DNA of 64,000 bases from Psychroflexus sediminis (GCF_900099815.1 NZ_FNCW01000001.1:191933-255932), one strand, 5' to 3'; positions 35,068 to 44,308 are shown, counted from the first letter of the stretch. Numbers and translations: made by a program. Notes: generated from the letters alone by a model not told the origin.

Positions 35068-36423
35068 ATGCATTTACATTTTATAGCGATAGGAGGCAGC
35101 GCCATGCATAATCTTGCGCTGGCTCTTCATGAAAAAGGCGATCATATCACGGGTAGTGATGATGAAATCTTTGAACCATCAAAATCAAGATTAAAAGCTA
35201 AAGGCCTACTGCCGGAGGAATTTGGCTGGTTTCCGGAAAAAATCACTTCTGAAATTGATGCCGTTATACTGGGAATGCATGCCAAAGCTGACAATCCGGA
35301 ATTGCTGAAAGCTAAGGAACTTGGCCTCAAAATTTATTCTTATCCTGAATATCTCTACGAACATTCCAGGCATAAAACACGAGTTGTTATCGGTGGCTCC
35401 CATGGGAAAACAAGCATCACCGCCATGATTCTGCACGTGATGCATTACAACGATAAAGAAGTTGATTTCATGGTGGGTGCCCAGCTGGATGGTTTTGATA
35501 CGATGGTTCACTTAACCGATGAAAACGATTTTATCTTGCTGGAAGGTGACGAGTACTTGAGTTCTGCTCTGGACCGCAGGCCAAAATTTCATCTCTATGA
35601 ACCTAATATTGCACTCTTGAGCGGTATTGCCTGGGATCACATCAATGTATTTCCAACTTTCAAAAAGTATGTAGAGCAGTTTGAGATCTTCCTGGATACG
35701 ATGACCAACGGCAGTACTCTGGTGTATAATGAAGAAGACGATATTTTGACTCAGCTGGCTCAAAAAGCCACAAAACCCACGCGTAAACACGCCTATTCTA
35801 CTCCGGAACACAGTATAGAAGATGGGCAGACTTATCTCGAAACTGCTGAGGGACCCATGCCCGTAGAAGTCTTTGGGAAACACAACCTGCAGAATATTGC
35901 CGGAGCCAAGTGGATTTGCCAGCACATGGGCGTAGACGAAGATGATTTCTACGAAGCCATTACTAGTTTTACTGGGGCTTCCAAGCGTTTAGAGAAAATT
36001 GCTAAGTCAGAAAAGGCTATAGTTTTTAAAGATTACGCCCATTCACCTTCTAAAGTTTTAGCGACTACTCAAGCGGTGAAAGCTCAGTTTTCTTCTAAAA
36101 TTGTTTTGGCCTGCCTGGAGCTTCATACCTACAGCAGCCTGAATGCAGAATTTCTGGAAGAATACAAAGAAGCCCTGAACGCAGCCGATGAAGCGGTAGT
36201 GTTTTATTCACCAAAGGCTCTTGAGATCAAACAGCTGGATGCGATTACTGAAGAGCAAATTTTTAAAGCCTTTGGGAGAACCGATTTAAAAGTTTTTACA
36301 GACCCTAAAGCTTTCCAAAACTTTTTGAAATCAAAAACCTATATGGATCATGTTTTATTACTTATGAGTTCAGGAGATTATGGGGGTCTCGACTTCGATG
36401 AGGTTAAACACTGGATTCAATAA
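35068..36423 (+). CDS. Mur ligase family protein (Mpl-like, murein peptide ligase)
   Basis: This 451-residue ATP-dependent ligase of the Mur family resembles Mpl, which reattaches the recycled tripeptide Ala-Glu-DAP to UDP-MurNAc. Visible are the N-terminal UDP-binding GxGGxxM-like motif FIAIGGSAMHNLALAL, the ATP loop VVIGGSHGKTSITAMI, EGDEYLSSALDRRPKF, and the C-terminal domain FKDYAHSPSKVLATTQAVK. The ATG at 35068 is the start, since the TTG at 35047 is part of a TATCTTTG promoter-like box (35042-35049). Confidence 0.87.
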   Translation: MHLHFIAIGGSAMHNLALALHEKGDHITGSDDEIFEPSKSRLKAKGLLPEEFGWFPEKITSEIDAVILGMHAKADNPELLKAKELGLKIYSYPEYLYEHSRHKTRVVIGGSHGKTSITAMILHVMHYNDKEVDFMVGAQLDGFDTMVHLTDENDFILLEGDEYLSSALDRRPKFHLYEPNIALLSGIAWDHINVFPTFKKYVEQFEIFLDTMTNGSTLVYNEEDDILTQLAQKATKPTRKHAYSTPEHSIEDGQTYLETAEGPMPVEVFGKHNLQNIAGAKWICQHMGVDEDDFYEAITSFTGASKRLEKIAKSEKAIVFKDYAHSPSKVLATTQAVKAQFSSKIVLACLELHTYSSLNAEFLEEYKEALNAADEAVVFYSPKALEIKQLDAITEEQIFKAFGRTDLKVFTDPKAFQNFLKSKTYMDHVLLLMSSGDYGGLDFDEVKHWIQ

Positions 36424-36467
36424 GGATGAATCTTATGTAATGTTTACATTTTCAACGTATAAATTTC

Positions 36468-36507
36468 AGACCTCACAGTCCCCAAGGCTTTTGGGACTGT
36501 GAGGTCT
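36468..36507. repeat. Palindromic repeat, copy 1 (before the 3D-domain gene)
   Basis: Arms AGACCTCACAGTCCC (36468-36482) and GGGACTGTGAGGTCT (36493-36507) form a 15-bp stem. No T run follows, so it is not a standard terminator. An almost identical hairpin occurs at 37021 on the other side of the 3D-domain gene. Confidence 0.85.
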
Positions 36508-36561
36508 CATCACGATGATAAAACATATTAAAAACGTCACTAATTTTAAAATTTAATCTTT

Positions 36562-37002
36562 ATGACATATAATTATTTAACGAACAAATTATTAACTGGG
36601 CTTTCAATAGTCGTTTTACTTCTGTTTTCAAGTTGTAAAAACAACGACAATGCTGAAGAAATTACTATGACCGTAACAGCTTCTGCTTACAACTCTGTGG
36701 AAGCACAGACCAAAAAGGGGAATCCAAACCTCACCGCCTGGGGAGATATCCTGGAACCTGGTGAAAAATCCATTGCCGTTTCTCGAGATTTGATTGATAT
36801 GGGTCTGGACCATAACCAGGAAGTCAAAATCAAAGGGCTTCCGGGCACCTATATCGTCAAAGACAAAATGAACAGGCGCTGGACCAATAAAATCGACATC
36901 TATATGGGAATAGATGAAGAAGCCGCCAAAGAATGGGGTAAAAAAGAAGTTGAAATCACTTACGTTCTTGAGGAAGAGGAAACAGATCAGGTCTCAAAAT
37001 AA
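36562..37002 (+). CDS. 3D-domain (double-psi beta-barrel) lipoprotein
   Basis: This 146-residue lipoprotein has a signal ending VVLLLFSSC with lipidated Cys25. The 3D (Asp-Asp-Asp) domain follows: MTVTASAYNSVEAQT, AWGDILEPGEKSIAVSRDL, then IVKDKMNRRWTNKIDIYMG with the conserved Asp residues. The fold is shared with RlpA and MltA, which act on peptidoglycan glycan strands, so a wall-related role is likely. It is bracketed by two copies of a 38-40-bp palindromic repeat at 36468 and 37021. Confidence 0.87.
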   Translation: MTYNYLTNKLLTGLSIVVLLLFSSCKNNDNAEEITMTVTASAYNSVEAQTKKGNPNLTAWGDILEPGEKSIAVSRDLIDMGLDHNQEVKIKGLPGTYIVKDKMNRRWTNKIDIYMGIDEEAAKEWGKKEVEITYVLEEEETDQVSK

Positions 37003-37020
37003 GTCAAGCCGTTGAGTTTA

Positions 37021-37060
37021 AGACCTCACAGTCCCCAAAGCCTTGGGGACTGTGAGGTCT
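37021..37060. repeat. Palindromic repeat, copy 2 (after the 3D-domain gene)
   Basis: AGACCTCACAGTCCCCAA and TTGGGGACTGTGAGGTCT (37021-37038, 37043-37060) form a perfect 18-bp stem with a 4-nt loop. It matches copy 1 at 36468 in arm sequence and orientation. There is no T run. Confidence 0.88.
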
Positions 37061-37096
37061 CTTATTACAGTCTTTATTTTAATCTCATTTCAAAAC

Positions 37097-37684
37097 TTAA
37101 CCGGTATAATACTGCAAGTGATTTAAAAAATACTTCAGCCGTTGAGTTTGACTCTCCTTTAGCAGGGATTTCGCTTTGTCGAAGTGAGCTTTAGATTTGT
37201 CCTGGCTCATTTTGAACCTGCCGTGGAAGCTGTCAATTGACACCTCAAAACCCTGAATAAAATGCTTGAGCCTATCAATTTTAGGATGGGTATAGGCTAA
37301 TTTGAAGTCCTCATCCATTTGATCGGTCATCTCCATCAGACTTTTAATCAGCCCTTGCTCATCGCCGTAAGAAACCTTGCCTTTGACGTGTACTTTTGCA
37401 AAGTTAAAGGTGGGAAGTTCTTCGGTAGTGAAGGCTGCAGGAGAAATATAAGCATCACCTCCATGAAATACGAGTTCTACTCTGGAGTTATTCAGATGCT
37501 GAAACTGCGGATTTTCCTTATTGATATGCCCCAAAAGTTTGTTTCCCGAAATAATAAACGGAATGTGAGACGTGAAAATTTCATCTTCAAAGTGACTGAT
37601 AAGCGTGGCAAGCGGGAACAGTTCAATAAAACTTTGGATGCGGGTCCAGTCGCTGGCTGTAAAATGATCTGGTAAATAGCTCAT
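37097..37684 (-). CDS. FMN-binding negative transcriptional regulator, PaiB family
   Basis: This 195-residue PaiB-like protein begins MSYLPDHFTASDWTRIQSFI, with LLGHINKENPQ, VFHGGDAYISPAAF and FEVSIDSFHGRFKMSQDKS. The split-barrel fold binds FMN. In Bacillus, PaiB lowers expression of sporulation and protease genes, but the Bacteroidota homologues are not characterised, so the regulator label is by family only. It stands alone, facing the 3D-domain gene and divergent from radC. Confidence 0.9.
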   Translation of the reverse strand: MSYLPDHFTASDWTRIQSFIELFPLATLISHFEDEIFTSHIPFIISGNKLLGHINKENPQFQHLNNSRVELVFHGGDAYISPAAFTTEELPTFNFAKVHVKGKVSYGDEQGLIKSLMEMTDQMDEDFKLAYTHPKIDRLKHFIQGFEVSIDSFHGRFKMSQDKSKAHFDKAKSLLKESQTQRLKYFLNHLQYYTG

Positions 37685-37824
37685 AAGTATTGAAGTAGAT
37701 TAAGATCTCAAAAATACATCCTTCTTTTATTTTTTGGAGCTTCATAAGTTAATTTCAGCGGTCATGTATTGAGAAACCGCTCAGATTTAAGGTATTGATT
37801 ATATTTATATAAATATTGGAAATC

Positions 37825-38523
37825 ATGACCTCTTCTTCCAACTCCTTCAGCATTAAAAACTGGTCCGAAGATGACCGGCCCAGAGAGAAATTGATAAACA
37901 AAGGAAAATCCAGCCTGAGCGACGCAGAACTTCTAGCCATCCTGATCGGTTCTGGCAATCGGGAAGAGAGCGCTGTAGAACTGTGTAAAAAAATACTTCA
38001 CTCTTCCGAAAACAGCTTGCATAAACTCGCTAAACTCAATTTGAAACAGCTTCAGGAATTTAAAGGAATTGGCGAGGCCAAGGCCATTGGTATCATGGCT
38101 GCTTTAGAACTTGGGAAGAGAAGAGGAGCAGAGCCTCTGGAGGAATTCGATAAGATTACATCAAGCAAAGATGTCTTCAGGATAATGCATCCCTTTCTCG
38201 GAGACTTAGACCACGAGCAATTTTGGGTCCTGATGCTCAACAATTCCAACCGAGTCATTTTTAAATTTTCTTTGAGCAAGGGGGGTATTACCGCAACTAT
38301 GGTAGATACGCGTTTGATTTTTAAACACGCCTTAGCTCAGGGAGCCACGGCATTGATCCTAACACATAACCATCCCTCGGGAACTCTAAAGCCAAGTGAA
38401 GCCGATAAGGCAATCACTCAAAAAATCAAAAATGCAGGAGAACTTCTGGACATAAAGGTGCTAGATCATATCATTGTGACAGAAAAAACTTATTTTAGCT
38501 TCGCTGACGAAAGCCTGCTTTAA
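37825..38523 (+). CDS. radC: RadC family JAMM/MPN+ protein
   Basis: This 232-residue protein has an N-terminal helix-hairpin-helix region (about 1-90, LQEFKGIGEAKAIGIMAALELGKR). The C-terminal metal-dependent JAMM domain carries the motif LILTHNHPSGTLKPSEAD (His-x-His, Ser, Asp). The DNA-repair label is historical and the biochemical role is uncertain. The ATG at 37825 is preferred over a TTG at 37816. It is followed 3 bp later by the deacetylase-like gene, so an operon to 41.2 kb is likely. Confidence 0.93.
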   Translation: MTSSSNSFSIKNWSEDDRPREKLINKGKSSLSDAELLAILIGSGNREESAVELCKKILHSSENSLHKLAKLNLKQLQEFKGIGEAKAIGIMAALELGKRRGAEPLEEFDKITSSKDVFRIMHPFLGDLDHEQFWVLMLNNSNRVIFKFSLSKGGITATMVDTRLIFKHALAQGATALILTHNHPSGTLKPSEADKAITQKIKNAGELLDIKVLDHIIVTEKTYFSFADESLL

Positions 38524-38526
38524 TTT

Positions 38527-39810
38527 ATGGAAATACTGGTTTATATTCCCAAACAAACACCGAGAATCAACTATATCTTTAGACATATTTGTGGAAGAAT
38601 CTTAGGCTTTAAAGTTAAGCTTAGTTCCAAAGTAGAGGATTTTATCGCCTTTGAAGGCGTTAAGTTTTCTTATGCTAAAAAAAGGCTGGGTAACGAAGTT
38701 TTTATTCAGCAATATGGGTTGCTGGAGGAACTGGGCATCGACGATCTCAATTTTAGTATGGATATTTGGCAGGATGTCCCCTGTTTTTTTAGAGTCTCTT
38801 CAGAAAGCGATATTCCTTTTGATATTTTTTCGGCGTCGTTTTATTTGGTGACCCGCTATGAAGAATATCAACCGCACGTTAAAAACGAAGTTGATTCCTA
38901 TCCCATAGAAGAAAGCTTAGCTTATCAGCATGATTTTTTAAAAAAACCTGTTGTGGATATGTGGGCTTATAAGTTGAAAGCCATACTGCAAGAAAAATTC
39001 CCGGAGCTTCCATTTCCGGAAAAGAGATTTAAAAGCAAATTCTTAATTTCAGTCTCCAAAGCTTTCAAACACAGGCATAATGGTTTGGTAAGGTTTGCAG
39101 GGGCTTCGCTTAGGGATTTTTTTCAGTTACAATTGAAATCCATGTTCGACAGGTTTAAAACGATGTTGAGGTTACAGCAGGATCCCTATGATGTTTACGA
39201 TGAACTTATCGATTTTGCTAAGGAAAATAAAATGCAACTCGACTTTTACTTTCAACTTAGTAATTATTCCAGGTATACCAAAAGCATCAGTTATAATAAA
39301 AGAATCTATCATAAATTGATAAAATCTATGGGAGATTACGGGCATCTGGGATTGCTTCCCGGATTTGAAGCTCTGTATAGCATTGATATTTTGAAAAAAG
39401 AAAAAAAACGCTGGGAAAATATAGTCAACAGGAGTCTGTCCAAAGCCCTCATTAAAAATTACCATCTTAATTTTCCCGATGCTTATCTCAATTTCAATAA
39501 GCTGGAAATTGAGAAAGACTATTCTATGGGGTACCAGAAAAACATTGGCTTTAGAGCAGGAACCTGCACCTCATTTCAGTTTTATGACTTGAACATGGAG
39601 CAGGTATCAGGCTTATTGATTAACCCCTATGTTTTGAACTCAAACGCACTTAAAGAATTAAACCTCTACGAGCAAATCGACGAACTGAACAATTTAAAAT
39701 CTTCCGTAAAAGCGGTGAATGGACAAATGAACTTCATCTTTGAGAATTCAGATTTTGCCGAGGATAGTTCTAAAAGCGCCATTTTTACACTCATGAAAGA
39801 AATGTTATAA
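38527..39810 (+). CDS. Polysaccharide-deacetylase-like protein, probably without catalytic residues
   Basis: This 427-residue protein looks like the flavobacterial polysaccharide-deacetylase (NodB-homology) proteins with a DUF7033-type N-terminal part (FSASFYLVTRYEEYQPH). Active relatives have an Asp-rich start of the barrel and a His-containing GLHPSY-like block. The corresponding stretches here read KFLISVSKAFKHRHNG and GHLGLLPGFEALYS, so the metal-binding residues I would expect are missing. If this alignment by eye is right, it is a non-catalytic member. There are 3 bp to radC and no gap to the HAD gene. Confidence 0.7.
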   Translation: MEILVYIPKQTPRINYIFRHICGRILGFKVKLSSKVEDFIAFEGVKFSYAKKRLGNEVFIQQYGLLEELGIDDLNFSMDIWQDVPCFFRVSSESDIPFDIFSASFYLVTRYEEYQPHVKNEVDSYPIEESLAYQHDFLKKPVVDMWAYKLKAILQEKFPELPFPEKRFKSKFLISVSKAFKHRHNGLVRFAGASLRDFFQLQLKSMFDRFKTMLRLQQDPYDVYDELIDFAKENKMQLDFYFQLSNYSRYTKSISYNKRIYHKLIKSMGDYGHLGLLPGFEALYSIDILKKEKKRWENIVNRSLSKALIKNYHLNFPDAYLNFNKLEIEKDYSMGYQKNIGFRAGTCTSFQFYDLNMEQVSGLLINPYVLNSNALKELNLYEQIDELNNLKSSVKAVNGQMNFIFENSDFAEDSSKSAIFTLMKEML

Positions 39811-40485
39811 ATGAAACAAATTACCGATGTATTTTTCGATTTAGACCATACCCTCTGGGATTTTGATAAAAACTCAGAACTCACTTTTGAAACTATTTTC
39901 AAAACCCACAAGGTGGATTTACCCCTTAAAGAATTTTTGGAGGTCTATCTGCCGGTCAATAATAAATACTGGAAGCTCTTTAGAGAAGGTAAAATCGAGC
40001 AGGAAAATTTAAGATTTCAAAGGCTGAATGAAGTTTTTGAAATTCTGAAGTATAAATCCTCAGAGCAGCTGGTCAACGATTTATCTCAGGCCTATATCGA
40101 TCACTTACCAAATCACAACCATCTGTTTCCAGATACTTTCGAGGTTTTGACCTATCTGCAAAACAAGTATAGGCTTCATATCATAACCAACGGATTCTAT
40201 GATGTACAGCATAAGAAACTGGGTAATTCAAAATTGACTCCTTATTTCCAGACCATTACAACCTCGGAAGATGCCGGTGTTAAGAAGCCGAATAAATTGA
40301 TTTTTGAGTTTGCTCTGGACCTGGCAAAAACCAAAAACACCACGAGTCTTATGATAGGGGACAACCTTGAAGCCGATATTGAAGGGGCCAGGGCTTCAGG
40401 GATGGAAGCTATCTTTTTTGGGAAAGAACCCACTTATAAAGGGCTGAAAATTCAGCGTTTAAACGAACTTAAAACAATTTTATAA
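39811..40485 (+). CDS. YjjG-family HAD nucleotidase
   Basis: This 224-residue haloacid-dehalogenase-type phosphatase has motif I VFFDLDHTLWDF with the nucleophile Asp, motif II HIITNGFYDVQ, motif III Lys in GVKKPNKLIF, and motif IV MIGDNLEADIEGARASG. YjjG relatives dephosphorylate (house-clean) non-canonical pyrimidine nucleotides. It begins directly after the stop of the preceding gene and is followed 1 bp later by a small exported protein gene. Confidence 0.92.
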   Translation: MKQITDVFFDLDHTLWDFDKNSELTFETIFKTHKVDLPLKEFLEVYLPVNNKYWKLFREGKIEQENLRFQRLNEVFEILKYKSSEQLVNDLSQAYIDHLPNHNHLFPDTFEVLTYLQNKYRLHIITNGFYDVQHKKLGNSKLTPYFQTITTSEDAGVKKPNKLIFEFALDLAKTKNTTSLMIGDNLEADIEGARASGMEAIFFGKEPTYKGLKIQRLNELKTIL

Positions 40486-40486
40486 T

Positions 40487-41248
40487 ATGAGAGCAGGTTT
40501 AATTTTAATACTTACGTTTTGTATACAAGTGGGATGGAGCCAGCCCGCTACTATCAATGCCTACGAGCATGTCATTGTTCCCATGCAGTTTAACTTTCAG
40601 GATGAGCCCAATGAGTATCAGCTCAATATTTTAGCCCGTGTATTGCTGCAGGAGCAGGGCTTTAAAGTCTTTATGGATACCGAAGAACGACCACTTCAAT
40701 TTATGGGAAATACTTGTGAAGCCTTGTTTCTGGATGTAGAGGATACCAGTGGATTTCTAAATATCAGTGTCATTTTTAGGCTAAAAGACTGTTATGGCAA
40801 TGTCCTTTATGAGTCCGAAAAGGGTCAGACCAATATAAAAGATTTTAAAGATGGATATCAGGATGCTTTGCGTCGTTCGTTTTCTTCCATGTCCAATCAA
40901 AACTACAGCTATGATGCCAGTTTAGACAAGGGGGGTAATAGCTTTTCTTCAGATGATGTTTCGGCAGCTTCAGAGGTGAAGAAAATGGCTCCCGATAAAA
41001 AAATATACAAATTCGGAGGTCAAACCTACTGGCTCATCGAAAAAGGGGAGGGGGCTTACACGCTTCTATTCAATGAAGGCAAAGAAATTTACGCAGAGCT
41101 TCAGAGCGCTGATAAGGGAAGCTTTATTTTTAATTCTGAAGCTATTAATGGTGCCGCCTTTTTTGATGCAGAGGGAAACATAAACGTGGAGTATATGGAT
41201 CAGGATTTAGGAGAAGTTCAAAAAATCAGATTTAAAAAAATAAACTAG
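40487..41248 (+). CDS. Conserved exported protein of unknown function
   Basis: This 253-residue protein has a signal peptide MRAGLILILTFCIQVGWSQ and no family I recognise. The first half is alpha/beta (NAYEHVIVPMQFNFQDEPNEYQ), a Ser/Asp-rich linker lies near 145-170, and the C-terminal half has short strand repeats (KEIYAELQSADKGSFIF). It is probably periplasmic. The start overlaps nothing, and the end overlaps the convergent rarA stop by 4 bp. Confidence 0.8.
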   Translation: MRAGLILILTFCIQVGWSQPATINAYEHVIVPMQFNFQDEPNEYQLNILARVLLQEQGFKVFMDTEERPLQFMGNTCEALFLDVEDTSGFLNISVIFRLKDCYGNVLYESEKGQTNIKDFKDGYQDALRRSFSSMSNQNYSYDASLDKGGNSFSSDDVSAASEVKKMAPDKKIYKFGGQTYWLIEKGEGAYTLLFNEGKEIYAELQSADKGSFIFNSEAINGAAFFDAEGNINVEYMDQDLGEVQKIRFKKIN

Positions 41249-42522
41249 TACTTATATTTCCCGGCCCATTTTTGCTTTAGGAATTGCCTTAACTGCTCTT
41301 CTCTTTTGTTATTTCCCGGCTCGTAAATCATTTTATTTTTAACTTCATCTGGTAAGAATTCAGCCTGGACGAAATTGTTTTCATAACTATGGGCGTATTT
41401 ATAATTTTCTCCATACCCCAGGTCCTTCATCAGTTTTGTAGGCGCATTCCTTATGGACAGGGGAACCGACAAGTCCCCGGTTTCTTTGACCAGGGCCTGG
41501 GCTTTGTTGATAGCCTGGTAAGAGGCATTGCTTTTGGCAGAGGTGGCCAAGTATATCACGCACTGACTCAAAATAATCCTGGCTTCCGGAAACCCGATGG
41601 TATTGACCGCCTGAAAGGTGTTATTGGCCATGATTAAGGCTGTGGGGTTGGCATTTCCAATATCTTCACTGGCCAGGATAATCAGTCTTCTGGCGATAAA
41701 TTTCACGTCTTCGCCACCTTCAATCATTCTGGCCAGCCAATAGACGGCTGCATTTGGATCGCTTCCGCGGATGGATTTAATAAAAGCCGAAATGATATCG
41801 TAATGCTGCTCTCCGGTCTTATCGTATCTGGCTGTTTTTTGCTGAATTTTCTCTTCGACCAGTTCATCTGTGATGATGATTTTATCTTCATCCACCGAAT
41901 TGATAACCAGTTCAAACATGTTCAGCAGTTTCCTGGCATCACCACCGCTCAGGCGGAGCAGGGAAGTGGTTTCCTTAAGTTCGATGTGTTTTTTGGCCAG
42001 ATCCTCGTCTTCTTTTAAGGCTCTGTGTAGAAGCTGAATCAAATCGGCTTTTGAGAACTCATTTAGAACATACACCTGACATCTGGATAGCAAAGCAGGG
42101 ATGACTTCAAAACTCGGATTTTCCGTGGTTGCCCCTATGAGGGTAATCCATCCTTTTTCGACCGCTCCTAGTAGCGAATCTTGTTGAGATTTGCTGAATC
42201 TGTGGATTTCATCAATAAACAAAATCGGGTTTTTCTGTTCAAATAAACCCTGGTCCTGTTTCGCTTTTTGAATGACTTCTCGCACATCTTTTACACCACT
42301 GCTGATGGCAGAAAGTGTGAAAAAGCTGCGTTTGGTTTCCTTTGAAATCAAATTGGCCAGTGTGGTTTTACCGATACCTGGAGGTCCCCATAAGATGATG
42401 GAAGGCACCAGATCCCGTTTGATCATTTGAGAAATGGTTCCCGTTTCTCCTACAAGATGGGTTTGACTCAAATAATCCGATAATTGTTTCGGCCGAAGAC
42501 GTTCTGCTAAAGGTGCTTTCAT
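41245..42522 (-). CDS. rarA: Replication-associated recombination protein A (AAA+ ATPase)
   Basis: This 425-residue RarA/MgsA, related to the clamp loader and eukaryotic WRNIP1, acts at stalled replication forks. The Walker A is ILWGPPGIGKTTLANLIS, the Walker B is ILFIDEIHRFSKSQQD, and the sensor region is LIGATTENPSFEVIPALLSR. The C-terminal MgsA domain includes GSDPNAAVYWLARMIEGGED. The length is standard. It converges with the operon to the left and is divergent from the rhomboid gene. Confidence 0.95.
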   Translation of the reverse strand: MKAPLAERLRPKQLSDYLSQTHLVGETGTISQMIKRDLVPSIILWGPPGIGKTTLANLISKETKRSFFTLSAISSGVKDVREVIQKAKQDQGLFEQKNPILFIDEIHRFSKSQQDSLLGAVEKGWITLIGATTENPSFEVIPALLSRCQVYVLNEFSKADLIQLLHRALKEDEDLAKKHIELKETTSLLRLSGGDARKLLNMFELVINSVDEDKIIITDELVEEKIQQKTARYDKTGEQHYDIISAFIKSIRGSDPNAAVYWLARMIEGGEDVKFIARRLIILASEDIGNANPTALIMANNTFQAVNTIGFPEARIILSQCVIYLATSAKSNASYQAINKAQALVKETGDLSVPLSIRNAPTKLMKDLGYGENYKYAHSYENNFVQAEFLPDEVKNKMIYEPGNNKREEQLRQFLKQKWAGKYKY

Positions 42523-42619
42523 AGTTCAAAATTAGGAATTAATTTGCGACCTGAATAAATTCCACCATATCTTCTGCTTTGAATATTCAATTGCTTTCTT
42601 TTTTCGATACTTTTGAGGG

Positions 42620-43381
42620 ATGAATCAAAAAGACTTTATCGTTAAGCATCACCGGCAATCTGTCGTAGCTGCTGTTTTATGGCCTCTTCTAATTGTGCTT
42701 TCCCTCTGGATTGTCTATTGGGTTGAAATCAAATTCAGGTTTAATTTCACAAGCTTTGGAGTCTACCCAAGAGAAGTAAAAGGCTTATTTGGAATTATGG
42801 CCTCCCCATTCTTACATAGCGGCATAAATCACCTCTATAAAAACTCTATTCCTGTCCTGGTGCTTACAGCCAGTTTGTTTTACTTCTACAAAGACATTGC
42901 CTGGAAGACGCTTGTGTACGGGCTGATTTTTTCCGGTTTGCTGACCTGGCTGATAGGGAGGTCCTCCTATCATATCGGTGCCAGCGGCATGGTTTACTTT
43001 TTGGCTTCTTTTTTATTCTTTAAGGGGCTAAGGTCTAAGAACTACAGGTTGATTGCTTTATCGCTTATTGTCGTTTTTCTCTATGGGAGTTTAGTCTGGG
43101 GGACCATGCCGGGCAAGCCCGGGATTTCCTGGGAAGGACATCTTTCAGGTTTTATCACGGGTCTGGTCTTTAGCTTTATTTTAAAATCACAGCATTTCAG
43201 CAGTCTGCCCTCTCCTGATAAACCCAAACCTACTCCTGAAAAAGAAGATGAATTTTTGAGGCAATTTGATGAACAGGGCAATTTCAGACCTTTGGACCCG
43301 GAGGCTGAAGACTCTTCCGGCTACAGTCAAAACTCGACTGCGGAGGATGAAGATCAGGTGACGTATAAATCTGATTCCTGA
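42620..43381 (+). CDS. Rhomboid family intramembrane serine protease
   Basis: This 253-residue membrane protein has about six hydrophobic helices. The catalytic Ser lies in YHIGASGMVYFLAS and the catalytic His in WEGHLSGFITGLV, and the HSGINHLYKNSIPVLVLTA segment also matches the family. The last 60 residues are a cytosolic or periplasmic hydrophilic tail rich in Pro, Glu and Asp. Substrates are unknown. It is divergent from rarA and converges with rlmB. Confidence 0.92.
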   Translation: MNQKDFIVKHHRQSVVAAVLWPLLIVLSLWIVYWVEIKFRFNFTSFGVYPREVKGLFGIMASPFLHSGINHLYKNSIPVLVLTASLFYFYKDIAWKTLVYGLIFSGLLTWLIGRSSYHIGASGMVYFLASFLFFKGLRSKNYRLIALSLIVVFLYGSLVWGTMPGKPGISWEGHLSGFITGLVFSFILKSQHFSSLPSPDKPKPTPEKEDEFLRQFDEQGNFRPLDPEAEDSSGYSQNSTAEDEDQVTYKSDS

Positions 43382-43386
43382 ATTCG

Positions 43387-44130
43387 TTAGGCCTTGGAAA
43401 GGCGTTGCCTTAGGGTTTCATATAAAATGACACCACAGGCTACAGAGACGTTAAGCGATTCAATTTCTCCCAGTAAGGGCAGTTTCCCTCTCTGATCTGC
43501 CATTTTTAAAATGCTCGGCTGTATGCCTTCACCTTCACCACCCATGATGATGGCTAGAGGTTTATTTAACTCTAAATCATAGATGGAATGCTCTGTTTTC
43601 TCGGTAGCAGCCACGAGTTCAACACCCGAAGACTTCAGGTAAAAAATAGCATCCTTCAGATGGTCTACCTTACAAATCGAAATATTAAAGGCCGCTCCTG
43701 CAGAGGTTTTTATGGTTTCATTATTGACCTGAGCGCTTCCGCTTTTAGGCAAAATGACAGCATCTACTCCCGTACATTCCGCGGTTCTGAGAATAGCTCC
43801 CAGATTTCTGACATCGGTTATTCCGTCTAAAAGCAAAAATAGGGGAGAGGATTTGGCCTCTAAAACCGCTTCAACCGTAGATTCAAATTCCTTGTACTCA
43901 ATTTGAGACGTATAGGCGATAACACCCTGATGATTCAAGTTTTCAAACTTCTTGAACTTTTGGATTGGGACATAGGAAACTTTTACGGTGTGTTGTTTGG
44001 CTAAGCCTTCAATTTCCTTGAGCTTAGGATTGTCTGAATCTTTGAGCAGGTTGATTTTTTCAATGTCCTTGTTCTGCTTCAGCGCTTCAACAACGCTATG
44101 AATTCCGAAAATGATATGTGAGTCTTCCAT
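43387..44130 (-). CDS. rlmB: 23S rRNA (guanosine-2'-O)-methyltransferase, TrmH/RlmB family
   Basis: This 247-residue SPOUT methyltransferase is expected to methylate the 2'-O of G2251 in 23S rRNA. Visible are the N-terminal substrate-binding domain MEDSHIIFGIHSVVEALKQ and the trefoil-knot motifs LDGITDVRNLGAILRTAE, AIIMGGEGEGIQPSIL and LNVSVACGVILYETLR. The frame opens at 44148, but MEDSHIIFG is the family start. A terminator region and a 178-bp gap separate it from the SusCD region. Confidence 0.94.
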   Translation of the reverse strand: MEDSHIIFGIHSVVEALKQNKDIEKINLLKDSDNPKLKEIEGLAKQHTVKVSYVPIQKFKKFENLNHQGVIAYTSQIEYKEFESTVEAVLEAKSSPLFLLLDGITDVRNLGAILRTAECTGVDAVILPKSGSAQVNNETIKTSAGAAFNISICKVDHLKDAIFYLKSSGVELVAATEKTEHSIYDLELNKPLAIIMGGEGEGIQPSILKMADQRGKLPLLGEIESLNVSVACGVILYETLRQRLSKA

Positions 44131-44252
44131 GGTATCTAACTTATACAAATCTTAATGATCAATACTTTTAGTAATTTCCTAATCGTATAATGCCGGTATA
44201 TATTTTAAGGATCCCGAAGTTACGGGAGACATTCAAAATAATAATTGGCATT

Positions 44253-44286
44253 AAAAAGGGATTGACAAAATTATGTCAATCCCTTT
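44253..44286 (-). terminator. Terminator after the subtilase gene
   Basis: On the minus strand AAAGGGATTGACA and TGTCAATCCCTTT form a perfect 13-bp stem with a 6-nt loop and a following T run (complement of 44253-44257). It lies 23 bp after the S8 peptidase stop. Confidence 0.85.
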
Positions 44287-44308
44287 AGTAATCCTATGAT
44301 TAAGTGCT

